Shown piece by piece: positions 40,124 to 48,792 of a stretch of DNA of 64,000 bases (position 1 is its first letter; every line of letters starts with the position of its first letter). The stretch covers positions 868,001 through 932,000 of the forward strand of contig NZ_CP126994.1 in NCBI RefSeq assembly GCF_030252425.1, given 5' to 3'. The notes beneath the pieces were generated by a model. The model had not been told where the DNA came from. It saw only the letters and a list, made by a program, of their open reading frames with translations, and ran no database searches. The position numbers were made by a program, and so were the translations under genes. This stretch comes from Acidisoma sp. PAMC 29798 (GTDB lineage: Bacteria > Pseudomonadota > Alphaproteobacteria > Acetobacterales > Acetobacteraceae).

Positions 40124-41647
40124 ATGGCTTCTAGCCAGATTCTGCCAACAGAGGTTCATACCATCGTGGTCGGCGGCGGCACCGGCGGGGCAACCTGCGC
40201 CGGACTTCTTGCTGCGCATTCCACAGAGTCGATTCTTCTCCTGGAGGCAGGACCAGATTACGGTCCGTTCCAGGGCGGCACTTGGCCCCATGATCTTCTC
40301 GATGCGCGCGCGATTCCGCTGTCTCATGACTGGGGCTTGAACAGTGGTGATTTCTGCCGCGACCGCGTGATCGATTTCCCACGCGCGCGCGTCATGGGCG
40401 GATGCTCGGCTCATAATGGCTGCACGGCGTCCGTCGGTGCGCGGGCGGATTACGATGAATGGGAGGCTGCGGGCAATGCAGGCTGGGGCGCCGCAGCGAT
40501 GGCCCCTCTTCTCGATCTGATGCGGCGGCGGTTCCGCGTGCGCACTCTCACCGTGGGCGAACTCACCATGGCGCAGGCCGCCTTCATGAGAGCCGGTCAT
40601 GCTGCGGGCTTGCCCTTCGCAGATGATCTCGATCAGTTGGAAGCCGGTGTCGGCATCGGCCCGATGACCGCCAATATCGTCGATGGGACGCGATGGAACA
40701 GTTCCTTCGCTTTCATCGACCCCGTCAGGCATCGCCAGAACCTGACGATCCTCGGTGAGGTCATGGTCGACCGCATCATGATCGAACAGGGTGAGGTTCG
40801 CGGCCTGCACGTTCTCATCAACGGCGAAGCCCATCTGGTGCGGTGCGCGCGCGTCATTCTCGCAGGCGGCGCCTATGGCAGTCCCGCAATCCTGCTGCGG
40901 TCCGGCATCGGGCCGGCGGGTGATCTCGCGGCACAGCAGATCGAGATTGTCGCCGATCTGCCCGGCGTCGGGGGGAATTTGCTCGATCACCCCTGCGTTC
41001 AATTGGACTTCGAAGGGAGCCCGGACTTCCTGGAAGCAGTCCGCACCAATCCCCGGCATGTGGACGAACAAACGGTCGGTCGGGCGAAATCGGACCTCTG
41101 TGACAGCGGCCCCTACGATATCCATGCCTTCCTGGTCGCCGGCGCCAATAGCGGTCATGTGGGACTGCCCCCGATCACCCTCTACGGCGGGGCGATGCGG
41201 GCGAAATCGCAAGGTCGCGTGACACTCAGGGATGCCTCGCCGCTGTCTGTTCCCCTCGTCGATCCACGATATTGCACGGATCCTGATGGGCATGATCACA
41301 GCGTGCTCTCGCAGGCCAAGGACTTACTGACGGCAATATCTGCCGAACCAGGCTTTGCAAAGGTTCTCGGCAAAGCGCAGCCGAGACCGGTTGTTGATCT
41401 AGCAACCGAAGTGGTGAACTATTGTCACCCGGCGGGAACGTGCAAAATGGGCCCGGCGCGCGATCCGCAGGCCGTCGTTGGATCAAATGGCGCGGTTCAT
41501 GGCGTCAGCGGCCTCTATGTTGCCGACGCCTCGGTCATGCCGACCATCACGCGTGGCAATATCAACCTGCCGACGGCCGCCATGGCCGCGCGCATCGCCG
41601 CCACCATGCTGGGTATGACGCCCGATGTCCTGGCGGCTCATGGCTGA
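40124..41647 (+). CDS. GMC-family FAD oxidoreductase
   Basis: 507 aa. FAD-binding GGGTGGATCAGLLA at the N-terminus, ARVMGGCSAHNGC (GMC signature 1), AGGAYGSPAILLRSGIGP (signature 2) and a C-terminal CHPAGTCKMG...TRGNINLPTAAMAARIA block. The His in NYCHPAGTCKMG is the active-site base region. Family members oxidise alcohol or sugar hydroxyls, including choline and glucose. GGGAGG lies 8 bases before the ATG at 40124. Placement between DeoR and a SIS protein suggests that it acts on a sugar or amino-polyol of the pathway. Confidence 0.88.
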   Translation: MASSQILPTEVHTIVVGGGTGGATCAGLLAAHSTESILLLEAGPDYGPFQGGTWPHDLLDARAIPLSHDWGLNSGDFCRDRVIDFPRARVMGGCSAHNGCTASVGARADYDEWEAAGNAGWGAAAMAPLLDLMRRRFRVRTLTVGELTMAQAAFMRAGHAAGLPFADDLDQLEAGVGIGPMTANIVDGTRWNSSFAFIDPVRHRQNLTILGEVMVDRIMIEQGEVRGLHVLINGEAHLVRCARVILAGGAYGSPAILLRSGIGPAGDLAAQQIEIVADLPGVGGNLLDHPCVQLDFEGSPDFLEAVRTNPRHVDEQTVGRAKSDLCDSGPYDIHAFLVAGANSGHVGLPPITLYGGAMRAKSQGRVTLRDASPLSVPLVDPRYCTDPDGHDHSVLSQAKDLLTAISAEPGFAKVLGKAQPRPVVDLATEVVNYCHPAGTCKMGPARDPQAVVGSNGAVHGVSGLYVADASVMPTITRGNINLPTAAMAARIAATMLGMTPDVLAAHG

Positions 41648-41689
41648 CACGCCATTGCGCAAGCCTTATCATTTCTGTGAGAGAATAAG

Positions 41690-42730
41690 ATGACCGACGT
41701 CATGACGCATGGCTACGAACAGGACATGCTCGACCAACCCGAGGCGCTTGAGGCCTTTGCTGCGCATCCGCTGCCGGACGCGCTGGCCGCGCTCGATCCC
41801 ACGCGCTTCGACCGGATCGTTCTAACGGGGATGGGATCGTCCGATTATGCGACGATACCCTTGGAACTGCTGTTGACGCGTCAAGGCCTGCCGGTTTGGC
41901 GCATCCAGACCGGGCGCCTTCTCGAAACGCCGGAACTGATCACAGGGCGCACACTGCTCTGGATCACCTCGCAATCGGGACGGAGCGGGGAGGTGGTCGC
42001 GCTCATCGACAGCGTTCGGCGCAGCGAGGGAACGGTGATCGTTGCCACCACAAATGATGCCGCGAGTCCGGTGGCGCGCGCGGCCGATCACGTTGTGCTG
42101 TTGCGGAGCGGTAGCGAGGCCACGGTCAGCAGCAAAAGCTATCTGAATACGCTGGCGAGCTTCCATCGCGTGGCCGCTCGATTAAGTGGTCGGAGCGATG
42201 CCGAGGCAGTGGCGGAGATCATGGCGGTCGCGGCCAGCCTGCGTCTGCGCCTTGCCGAACCCGGCTCCGCCGTCGTCGCACTGGCGGCGCGCGCCTTGGA
42301 AGGCCCAATGCCCCGCCTGGCGCTGGTCGGTGGCGGTGCGGATGCGACGACCGCCCTGACCGGTGCCCTGATCCTCAAGGAGGCGTCCAAGGTCGCCGCA
42401 GAGGGCTATGTGGGCGGCGCGTATCGCCATGGCCCGATGGAGACTGCCGGCCGGGGCGCGACACTCCTGCTGTTCGGCACCGGCGCGGATGAGGACGTCA
42501 CGCTCAAGCAACTGGCGACCGATCTTTCGGGAACAGGCACGCTCGTCGTGTCGGTGTCGCCCCAGGCTTACGCGGGCGCCGAGCACATCGCCGTTCCCAA
42601 CACGACTGCGTTGGAGCGGCTCGCGCATGCGATGGTGGTTGTGCAGCAGCTGAGTCTTGGTCTCGCCCGTGGATCGGGCCTGGTTCCCGGTGAGTTTCTC
42701 TACGGCAAGAAGATCACGTCGCAGGTCTGA
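41690..42730 (+). CDS. SIS-domain protein (sugar-phosphate isomerase/deglycase-like)
   Basis: 346 aa, two SIS domains as in the isomerase half of GlmS and in FrlB/FraB deglycases. Marks: LTGMGSSDYAT (phosphosugar loop), ITSQSGRSGEVVALID, TSKSYLNT-like SKSYLNTLASFH, and EGYVGGAYRHGPME, which contains the conserved Glu/His of GlmS-type isomerases. It lacks the glutaminase domain, so it does not make glucosamine-6-P from glutamine. Deglycation of a glycated amine-6-phosphate is a reasonable guess in this neighbourhood. Confidence 0.82.
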   Translation: MTDVMTHGYEQDMLDQPEALEAFAAHPLPDALAALDPTRFDRIVLTGMGSSDYATIPLELLLTRQGLPVWRIQTGRLLETPELITGRTLLWITSQSGRSGEVVALIDSVRRSEGTVIVATTNDAASPVARAADHVVLLRSGSEATVSSKSYLNTLASFHRVAARLSGRSDAEAVAEIMAVAASLRLRLAEPGSAVVALAARALEGPMPRLALVGGGADATTALTGALILKEASKVAAEGYVGGAYRHGPMETAGRGATLLLFGTGADEDVTLKQLATDLSGTGTLVVSVSPQAYAGAEHIAVPNTTALERLAHAMVVVQQLSLGLARGSGLVPGEFLYGKKITSQV

Positions 42731-42734
42731 CGTC

Positions 42735-43634
42735 ATGGCAATCGTGGCGGGGATCGACCTAGGCGGCACCGGATGCCGTGTGGTGATCCAGAGCGACGGC
42801 ACTATCATCGCACGCACCACCGCGCTGACCGCTCAACTGGGGGAGGGCTCAGAAGCGGCACGGGTGTCCCGCTTGGCGGAGGCGGTGCTGGCGCTTCTGC
42901 CGGCGGGCGGCAGCCTCACGCGCGTCGGTTTTGGTGCGAGCGGCCCGGTCGATCGCGTTCAGGGTATCGTCCGCAACCCGGCGACGCTGCCGACATTTTC
43001 CGGATTTCCCTTGGCGGCAGATTTGTCCGCCCGCCTGGGCGTCCCAGTCATCATGGACAATGATGCCGTTGTCGCCGCGATCGGCGAGTATCATGTGGGC
43101 GCCGGCAACGCTGCCCGCCGCATGCTGATGGTGACACTCGGCACGGGTATCGGCGTGGCTTTCCTCCTCGATGGCGCACCCTTCAGGGGGCCGGGCGACC
43201 TGCATCCAGAGGCAGGGCACATTCCAATTGTTACATCAACGGCGCGCTGTTACTGCGGCGCCTATGGATGTTGGGAGCAGATGGCATCGCGTGCGGCGCT
43301 GCAGGCGATGCTGCGCCCGTTACTGCCGCCGGATGTCGAGGGACATGAACTCATCGAACGCGCGGTGAATACCCGAGAGGATTCCAGGATAGAGCGGGCT
43401 TTCGATGATTACGGGCGGTTGGTCGGTCGTGGTCTCTCCGCCCTCCACGCCCTCTATATGCCCGAGGTGACAGTGATCGGCGGCAGTATTGCGCCGCACT
43501 TTGAACGCTTTCGGGCGGGCATCGAGGCCGAGTTGACGCATACGAACACGCTTGCGGCGCCGGTTGTAATACGTGCGGCAAGCTTGGGAGATGATGCCGG
43601 CGCGATTGGCGCGGCGCTGATGGTGTCTCGATAG
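42735..43634 (+). CDS. ROK-family sugar kinase
   Basis: 299 aa. ATP-binding GIDLGGTGCRVV start, GASGPVDRVQGIVRNPATLP, DNDAVVAAIGE, VTLGTGIGVAFL and the ROK zinc site CYCGAYGCWEQ with the preceding HPEAGHIP histidine. There is no N-terminal HTH, so it is a kinase rather than a repressor. It begins 4 bases after the SIS gene. A kinase plus deglycase/isomerase plus APC permease mirrors the layout of fructoselysine operons, with ROK in place of the PfkB kinase. Confidence 0.88.
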   Translation: MAIVAGIDLGGTGCRVVIQSDGTIIARTTALTAQLGEGSEAARVSRLAEAVLALLPAGGSLTRVGFGASGPVDRVQGIVRNPATLPTFSGFPLAADLSARLGVPVIMDNDAVVAAIGEYHVGAGNAARRMLMVTLGTGIGVAFLLDGAPFRGPGDLHPEAGHIPIVTSTARCYCGAYGCWEQMASRAALQAMLRPLLPPDVEGHELIERAVNTREDSRIERAFDDYGRLVGRGLSALHALYMPEVTVIGGSIAPHFERFRAGIEAELTHTNTLAAPVVIRAASLGDDAGAIGAALMVSR

Positions 43635-43788
43635 GCACGAGGTCTGGCTTGTGCGCTGTGTTCTTCCAGCAGAGTGTAGATCCAAACAAGGGTTCCGCGT
43701 CGGATCCGGTTGAGGGGTAGACGGCTTCGGAGTTGGGTCCATTTCAACGCGCCATCTCGTTTGGCTGACCGATTTCGGTGATCAGGCC

Positions 43789-44349
43789 GTGGTCCTTCCC
43801 GGCGTCGCCGCCGTGCTGCTGTTCCTGCTGTGGTCTCGCTGGGCGCGAGGCGCTGTCGCTTGGGCCGTCAGCATGGGTGGTGTCATGGCCACGATGCTGG
43901 TGCTGAAGGTGCTGGTGTCCTCGGTCGGCCGGGGCTGGTCGGGCATCGGTCTCAATAGCCCGAGCGGCCACACGGCGGCGGCGGCGGCATTCTACGGCGG
44001 TTTGGCCGTTATCCTCAGGCCGCCCATGACCACACTGGCTGCGGGTCTTATCGCGACTGCCATCGCTGTCGTCTTCGCAGCGACCCGACTCTTGCTAGGC
44101 TACCATACGCCGTTTGACGTCCTGATCGGCGGCGTGGTCGGCGTGGCCGGACTCCTCATCTTTTGTCGCACGAGCGGTCCTGTGCCGAGGGCTTTGCGCC
44201 GCGATCGGCTCGTCATTCTCCTTCTCCTCGTGGGCCTGGCTTTCCATGGCCACCGGTTGCCAGCCGAGGGCTACCTGCATCGACTTGCCGTCACGCGGGT
44301 ACGCCCGGTCCTTCAGTTTTTAGAGGGCCGAGCCGGTCGAATTTTCTAG
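43789..44349 (+). CDS. PAP2-family phosphatase, N-terminus uncertain
   Basis: At least 186 aa with about five membrane helices. The second and third PAP2 motifs are clear: SPSGHTAAAAAFYGG and ATRLLLGYHTPFDVLIGG (Arg, His, Asp). The first motif is degenerate (KVLVSSVGRG). The only standard start is GTG at 43789, but the frame stays open to a TGA at 43711-43713 and encodes family-like residues (HLVWLTDFGDQA) upstream with no ATG, GTG or TTG. Either a rare start is used or the 5' end has decayed. PAP2 proteins remove phosphate from lipid or undecaprenyl diphosphate carriers, which fits the polysaccharide genes that follow. It overlaps the convergent ATP-grasp gene by 30 bases. Confidence 0.72.
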   Translation: MVLPGVAAVLLFLLWSRWARGAVAWAVSMGGVMATMLVLKVLVSSVGRGWSGIGLNSPSGHTAAAAAFYGGLAVILRPPMTTLAAGLIATAIAVVFAATRLLLGYHTPFDVLIGGVVGVAGLLIFCRTSGPVPRALRRDRLVILLLLVGLAFHGHRLPAEGYLHRLAVTRVRPVLQFLEGRAGRIF

Positions 44350-45660
44350 AGCAGGATCAGCGATCACGCGTGCCGCGCGTCTGACGCCGTCTGCGTCGAT
44401 CGCTTCGATGATGGCGGGCAGAGCATCAGGATAGAGTCCTGCCAAACGGCGAAGATACGCATCCAGCACGCCCTGATCATCATGCGGCACGTCATGGTGA
44501 AGATCCACCGCATGCAAGCGATCGAGATTTGCGGGATTCCGTTCGATCTCTTTCGGAAACAGTGCAACCTTGGTGAGGGGCGCGCGCGGGATGGCGACAG
44601 GTGGCGGGTGGTGCCACGTCTCCTGCCCCATCACACAGGTGAGGAGGCGTGCGCATAGGTCGTGGCCGAAAACCTGGCCGAGATGGCTGGTGCCGATCGG
44701 ACGCGGATTAAGCTCGATCAGGGACGCAGCACCCGTTGTCTCATCCAACATGAAATCGAAGCTCACGAAACCGGAACATCCAAGAGCCGCGACCAATCGC
44801 CGCGCGGTTGTCGCCATTTCTTCATTCTCCACATGGCGGACCATCGTGCTCGGGCCAAAGGGCACCGGGAACACGTGTTCCGCGACGAAACTAACGCCTT
44901 CCAGCACTTGGCCCTGCCAGGTCGAGACGGTCCGCATGGCCGGCACGCCCGGCACAAAGTCCTGCACCATAGGCGGCGCGAAGGCTGTCTCCTGCATGCC
45001 GGCGGCACTCCACAGCGTTTCCCGCGCGGCGGTTCGCCAGCGGCGCCAAGCACTGCCGCCTCTCAGGCCGCCGGTCGCTGCCGCAAGCTCGGATGGCTTC
45101 GTGGCGATGCGGACACCGTGGCCGCCACAGGTGTTTTCGGCCTTCAAGACGACCGGATAGCCCCAATCGGCGGCCGCCTCGAGCAGCACCGAAGCGTCAT
45201 GCGACGAACGGAAGCGCGGCATTCGCACGTCCAGTCCGGCCGCGAGAGTCATCAACCCGGCACGGCTACAGGCAGCCGAATAGCCTTTCGGCGAACCCAA
45301 GGATTGTTCCAGCAAAGCTCGGAGAGGGCGCGATGTGGCGCCGGATTTTGCCAGCACGCGCAGCAACTGTGCCGAGACGCTGTCCAAAGGGACGATGAGG
45401 TCTGCCTTCCAGAAACGCGCGGCAGCCTCTAACCGCGGGCGCAGGAAGGGAATGCCGAACCAAGCGCCATGGTGACTGGGGAGCGGGAACCACTGGCTGA
45501 CAAAGCGCGTTGTCGTGCAATAGAAGCCGGGCGGACTCAAGACAGCGCAGAGAGCCCCCAATGCACCCATCGCCATCGGCACGCGATCGATGCCGACATC
45601 GTTGACGAGGGCGACGAACAGGATGCGCGGCCGTGCGCGTCCCTCTGACGGCCCTGACAT
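44320..45660 (-). CDS. ATP-grasp ligase-like protein
   Basis: 446 aa. Residues from about 130 on form an ATP-grasp domain: YPVVLKAENTCGGHGVRIA (ATP-binding loop and Lys), PMVQDFVPGVPAM, and FVSFDFMLDETTGAASLIELNPRPIG, the Mg-binding Asp/Glu/Asn strand. The first 120 residues look like a variable pre-ATP-grasp domain with a Rossmann-like start (RILFVALVNDVGIDRVPMAMG). ATP-grasp enzymes make amide or thioester bonds through acyl phosphate. The start lies 2 bases after the flavoprotein stop, so the two are coupled. Substrate unknown. Confidence 0.8.
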   Translation of the reverse strand: MSGPSEGRARPRILFVALVNDVGIDRVPMAMGALGALCAVLSPPGFYCTTTRFVSQWFPLPSHHGAWFGIPFLRPRLEAAARFWKADLIVPLDSVSAQLLRVLAKSGATSRPLRALLEQSLGSPKGYSAACSRAGLMTLAAGLDVRMPRFRSSHDASVLLEAAADWGYPVVLKAENTCGGHGVRIATKPSELAAATGGLRGGSAWRRWRTAARETLWSAAGMQETAFAPPMVQDFVPGVPAMRTVSTWQGQVLEGVSFVAEHVFPVPFGPSTMVRHVENEEMATTARRLVAALGCSGFVSFDFMLDETTGAASLIELNPRPIGTSHLGQVFGHDLCARLLTCVMGQETWHHPPPVAIPRAPLTKVALFPKEIERNPANLDRLHAVDLHHDVPHDDQGVLDAYLRRLAGLYPDALPAIIEAIDADGVRRAARVIADPALENSTGSAL

Positions 45661-45662
45661 GG

Positions 45663-46904
45663 TCAGCCGTCTGCTACGGCGGCTGAGCGGCGGGAGGCCT
45701 TGGGCCGAGGCTGCGATGCCCTCAGAGCAGAGGCAGCGAGATGGCGGGACAGCCGACGCGCCGTAAAGCCGGCGCCGGCGGCAAAGCGTACCATCGGCCC
45801 GAAGCTGTTGGCTGCGGCCGGCCCGATGAAATGAAGGCCGTGCAATGCGCTTTCGAAGTTGCGCGACAGCCGTGGGGCGCCATCGATGGTCATGACTGCG
45901 GACTTGATATCCGCGTCGAGGAACGCGATGCGATCCACCGCCACTTTGTAACCCGTGGCTGAGATGACGTGATCCACGATTAGCGTGCTGGCCTGGCCGG
46001 CGCTGCTCGTGAGCGTCAGTCGGGCGCGGCCGTGCTCGACCGCCGCGTCCCGGACCGTGGTTCCGCTCAGGATCGGCACATGGCCCTCGACCTGGTCCCG
46101 GACGAACCATGCGGGGGCCGGCCCCAGATAGCGTTGCACAACCTTCGTGCGGAAGGCGGCTGGCATGGCGTGGAAAAGCAGCGGCGCCTTGGTGCAAAGA
46201 ACCGCCTTCCAGCCAGGCCCGACGCTCGTCATCGGTGCGCGGATCTTGTTTCTCAGCGTCCGGGGTCCCAGAGGGGTCTGGAACCGGATGGCAGCGCGGC
46301 GTGCGATGACGGTTACGCTTGCGCCTTGGCGCCGCAAGGCCGCGGCGATATCCATGGCAGATGAGCCGCCGCCCACAACCGCCACGTGCTGGCCGACAAA
46401 TCCTGCGAATCCGTTGTGATCAGAGCTGTGGCTCAAGTTCGAGGGCCCGAGGGCGGCCAGGCTCGGCAAGATACGCGCGTAGTGACCGACGCCCGCCGCG
46501 ATGACAACACGACGGGACCTGATGAAGTCACCATCGGCGAGGCGGGTGTTGAAGCCGCCATTGTAGCGGGTGATCGCAACGACCGACCGATCTTCGACGC
46601 CGGGTACATAGCGCTTCTGGAACGCCAGCCCATAGGCCACGAAGGTATCCTTCCTTACCGGCAGGCCGGTATCGGCGTAGGGGATAGCCTGTTCTACGCA
46701 AAAGGCCTTCAGGGTGAACGTGCCGCTAGGCTCGAACAGGTTGCAGGCAAAACCTTCGGACTTCAGATGCATACCGTCGGGCATGCTCGACAGCCAGGCG
46801 CCCATCGGCGTCCCGACAATTCTGAAATCGATCCGATGCGCGCGAAGATGGGCTGCGAGCGACAACCCGTAAGGTCCGGCGCCGACGATCAGGCAATCGA
46901 TCAT
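45663..46904 (-). CDS. FAD/NAD(P)-dependent oxidoreductase (flavin monooxygenase-like)
   Basis: 413 aa with two dinucleotide-binding folds: VGAGPYGLSLAAHL at the start (FAD) and VAVVGGGSSAMDIAAAL near 170 (NADPH), plus DHVISATGYK, the ATG motif of class B flavoprotein monooxygenases. GAGPYGLS together with LKSEGFACNLFEP recalls N-hydroxylase-like or lysine/ornithine monooxygenase relatives. ATG at 46904 (with GAGG upstream) is preferred over TTG at 46910. It is transcribed with the ATP-grasp gene and is divergent from another flavoprotein gene across a structured intergenic region. Confidence 0.82.
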   Translation of the reverse strand: MIDCLIVGAGPYGLSLAAHLRAHRIDFRIVGTPMGAWLSSMPDGMHLKSEGFACNLFEPSGTFTLKAFCVEQAIPYADTGLPVRKDTFVAYGLAFQKRYVPGVEDRSVVAITRYNGGFNTRLADGDFIRSRRVVIAAGVGHYARILPSLAALGPSNLSHSSDHNGFAGFVGQHVAVVGGGSSAMDIAAALRRQGASVTVIARRAAIRFQTPLGPRTLRNKIRAPMTSVGPGWKAVLCTKAPLLFHAMPAAFRTKVVQRYLGPAPAWFVRDQVEGHVPILSGTTVRDAAVEHGRARLTLTSSAGQASTLIVDHVISATGYKVAVDRIAFLDADIKSAVMTIDGAPRLSRNFESALHGLHFIGPAAANSFGPMVRFAAGAGFTARRLSRHLAASALRASQPRPKASRRSAAVADG

Positions 46905-47348
46905 GGTCAAACATCCTCACGGTGCTTGGTCGATCAAACCCATACACCGTCAAGAACAAACGCAAAATCTATCGAATGATCGACGCGCGGTATCACGCCT
47001 TCGGTCGATAGGGTCGATCCTCAATATTCGGTGATTGAGTTTCACGCAAAAAACGCGGTGCTACCCGCGTTCCGATTCCGGTTAAGCTTGATATATCAAT
47101 GATATGAGCTCGGGCTTGATACCTTTCCAATGTCCCAATTGGGACATGAACGTTACTTCGCCGTCCCACCACGGACGGCCGGCGCGCGGGCGGCCGGCAT
47201 TTCAGCAGGTCGCATACGTCTTTTGAATGAGGCGCACGGTTCGGTAAGTCTTTGGAGCATCTTGTTGGGAAGGCCCCGTTGGTCCCTTTTCGGAATGAAA
47301 CCCTCATCATGGTTCGCGCCGACCATGAGACTGCTGTGAGCATGCATA
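46905..47348. promoter_or_regulatory. Divergent control region with two palindromes and a minus-strand terminator hairpin
   Basis: 444 bases between two divergent flavoprotein genes. It contains a perfect 18-base palindrome ATGTCCCAATTGGGACAT (47130-47147), a perfect 12-base palindrome TTGATATATCAA (47088-47099) and a minus-strand hairpin at 47071-47052 followed by six T's. Small frames run through the region on both strands, but none resembles a protein I know. Confidence 0.6.
47048..47071 (-). terminator. Factor-independent terminator or attenuator, minus strand
   Basis: On the minus strand AACGCGG-GTAGCA-CCGCGTT (47071-47052) is followed directly by TTTT, giving six T's in all (47053-47048). 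No gene ends just before it on that strand. It lies in the presumed leader of the flavoprotein gene at 46904, about 140 bases upstream of its start, so it may attenuate that gene or end a small RNA. Confidence 0.6.
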
Positions 47349-48743
47349 ATGGATGAGTTCCATCTTCTGATCGTGGGCGGCGGACCGGGCGGCATCGCCC
47401 CGCTGCTTGCCGCGCATCGGATGGGGCAGCTCGAGGATCTTCTGAAAAAAGGCGTTTGTGTCGTTGAGAAAACGACCGTCCTTGGCGCGGGGTCGATTGG
47501 CGGGTATGCCATCAACTCGGATAGCAGCGGTCGTACCTTCACAGACTGTTTGCAGAGCGAAAAGCCAACCGACATCACACGCTTGGCCCACCATCCTCTC
47601 ACGCAGAGGTTGAGTGCTGCCGGCGACGGTACTGTCACCCTCCACGACGCCGGTCGGTTTCTGGGTTTGGTCGGCGAAACGCTTGCCACCATGATCGCGC
47701 GCGAGCCGGCGAGTGCGGTGATGACATCTCATACGGCCCTGAAGGCAGCACGGATCGATCAAGGTTGGAACGTCGAGGTTCGCGATGAGGCCACAGGCGT
47801 AAGACGCGTCCTGCGAACGCGCCATCTGGTGCTGGCGACAGGCGCTGACCAACCGATCGGCCGACTTTCGGGCGAGACAATCGGTCATCGCTCCCTCACC
47901 GAACTTTGTGGCGACCGACTGATCCAGTCGGGTGACGTTCTGACGACAGGAGGCCTCGCCCGCGTGGCGGACTTGCTCGGCGGCCGCGCCGCGCCGAAAG
48001 TCGCCATTGTTGGAGGCTCGACAAGTGCGGCGGCGGTCGCCCATGCCTTGTTGCACAGACTGCCGACCGTGACCTTCGGCAATGCCGGCATCACACTTCT
48101 CCATCGGCGCGATCTCCGCATTTTCTATCCGGACCGCGAGTCCGCTCTCCATGATCATTACGATGAATGGACCGAGGAGGACGTCTGCCCGGTGAGCGGT
48201 CGTGTGTTCAGGCTCGCCGGCTTTCGGCTCGATTCGCGTGAACTTATTATGCAAGCGCGTGGCATTGGCGGGCGACCACCCGAGGCACGCCTGCACCTGC
48301 ACCGCTTGACGTCTGACGATACCCAAGCGCATCGGATCATCAATGAGGCCGATGTCGTCGTCGCGGCCCTGGGCTATCGGCCGCGCGTTTTGCCGCTCGT
48401 CGCGTGTGATGGCACGCCGATTGATCTGCTCGTGAGCACGGGGCCACAGCAGCCTCTGGTCGATCGGCAGTGTCGGGTTCTGGATGCCGATGGGCGGCCG
48501 ATTGCGAGCCTCTTCGGCATCGGACTGGCGGCAGGCTTCGTCCCGAGCGGGGCCTTGGGCGGCGAGCGGAGTTTCCGGGGACAGGCGAACGGGCTTTGGC
48601 TCTGGCAACACGACGTCGGCTCTCTGATCGTCAAAGCCGTATTGCGAACAGCCAAAGTGCGAGGCGGGATCAATATCTCCCGCGCATCGACCAAGATCCA
48701 TGAGAGTGATGCCATAGGCCTCTCGGCAATTTCGGCCCTGTGA
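47349..48743 (+). CDS. FAD/NAD(P)-binding protein
   Basis: 464 aa. N-terminal FAD fold LLIVGGGPGGIAPLLAA, a KGVCVVEKTTVLGAGSIGGYAINSDSSG stretch typical of a family of uncharacterised flavoproteins near lysine/ornithine N-hydroxylases, a second fold KVAIVGGSTSAAAVAHALL (NADPH) and the late VVVAALGYRPR motif. Near the C-terminus, IASLFGIGLAAGFVPSGALGGE resembles the FAD-contacting end of this class. It has no close paralogue in the window; the divergent flavoprotein at 45663 shares only the general fold. It heads the rightward flippase-aminotransferase set. Substrate unknown. Confidence 0.78.
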   Translation: MDEFHLLIVGGGPGGIAPLLAAHRMGQLEDLLKKGVCVVEKTTVLGAGSIGGYAINSDSSGRTFTDCLQSEKPTDITRLAHHPLTQRLSAAGDGTVTLHDAGRFLGLVGETLATMIAREPASAVMTSHTALKAARIDQGWNVEVRDEATGVRRVLRTRHLVLATGADQPIGRLSGETIGHRSLTELCGDRLIQSGDVLTTGGLARVADLLGGRAAPKVAIVGGSTSAAAVAHALLHRLPTVTFGNAGITLLHRRDLRIFYPDRESALHDHYDEWTEEDVCPVSGRVFRLAGFRLDSRELIMQARGIGGRPPEARLHLHRLTSDDTQAHRIINEADVVVAALGYRPRVLPLVACDGTPIDLLVSTGPQQPLVDRQCRVLDADGRPIASLFGIGLAAGFVPSGALGGERSFRGQANGLWLWQHDVGSLIVKAVLRTAKVRGGINISRASTKIHESDAIGLSAISAL

Positions 48744-48792
48744 ACGGCCATCATCCTCGCTTGGATGGTTCATCTGCGATCGCGTGTGACGT

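Noticed and set aside
44662-45432. A 256-codon plus-strand frame opposite the ATP-grasp gene
   Set aside because: The product is rich in His and Arg without a fold, while the minus strand has a full ATP-grasp domain.
46993-47343. A 116-codon minus-strand frame in the divergent control region
   Set aside because: It reads through the terminator hairpin and both palindromes and encodes no recognisable domain; regulatory DNA is the better explanation.
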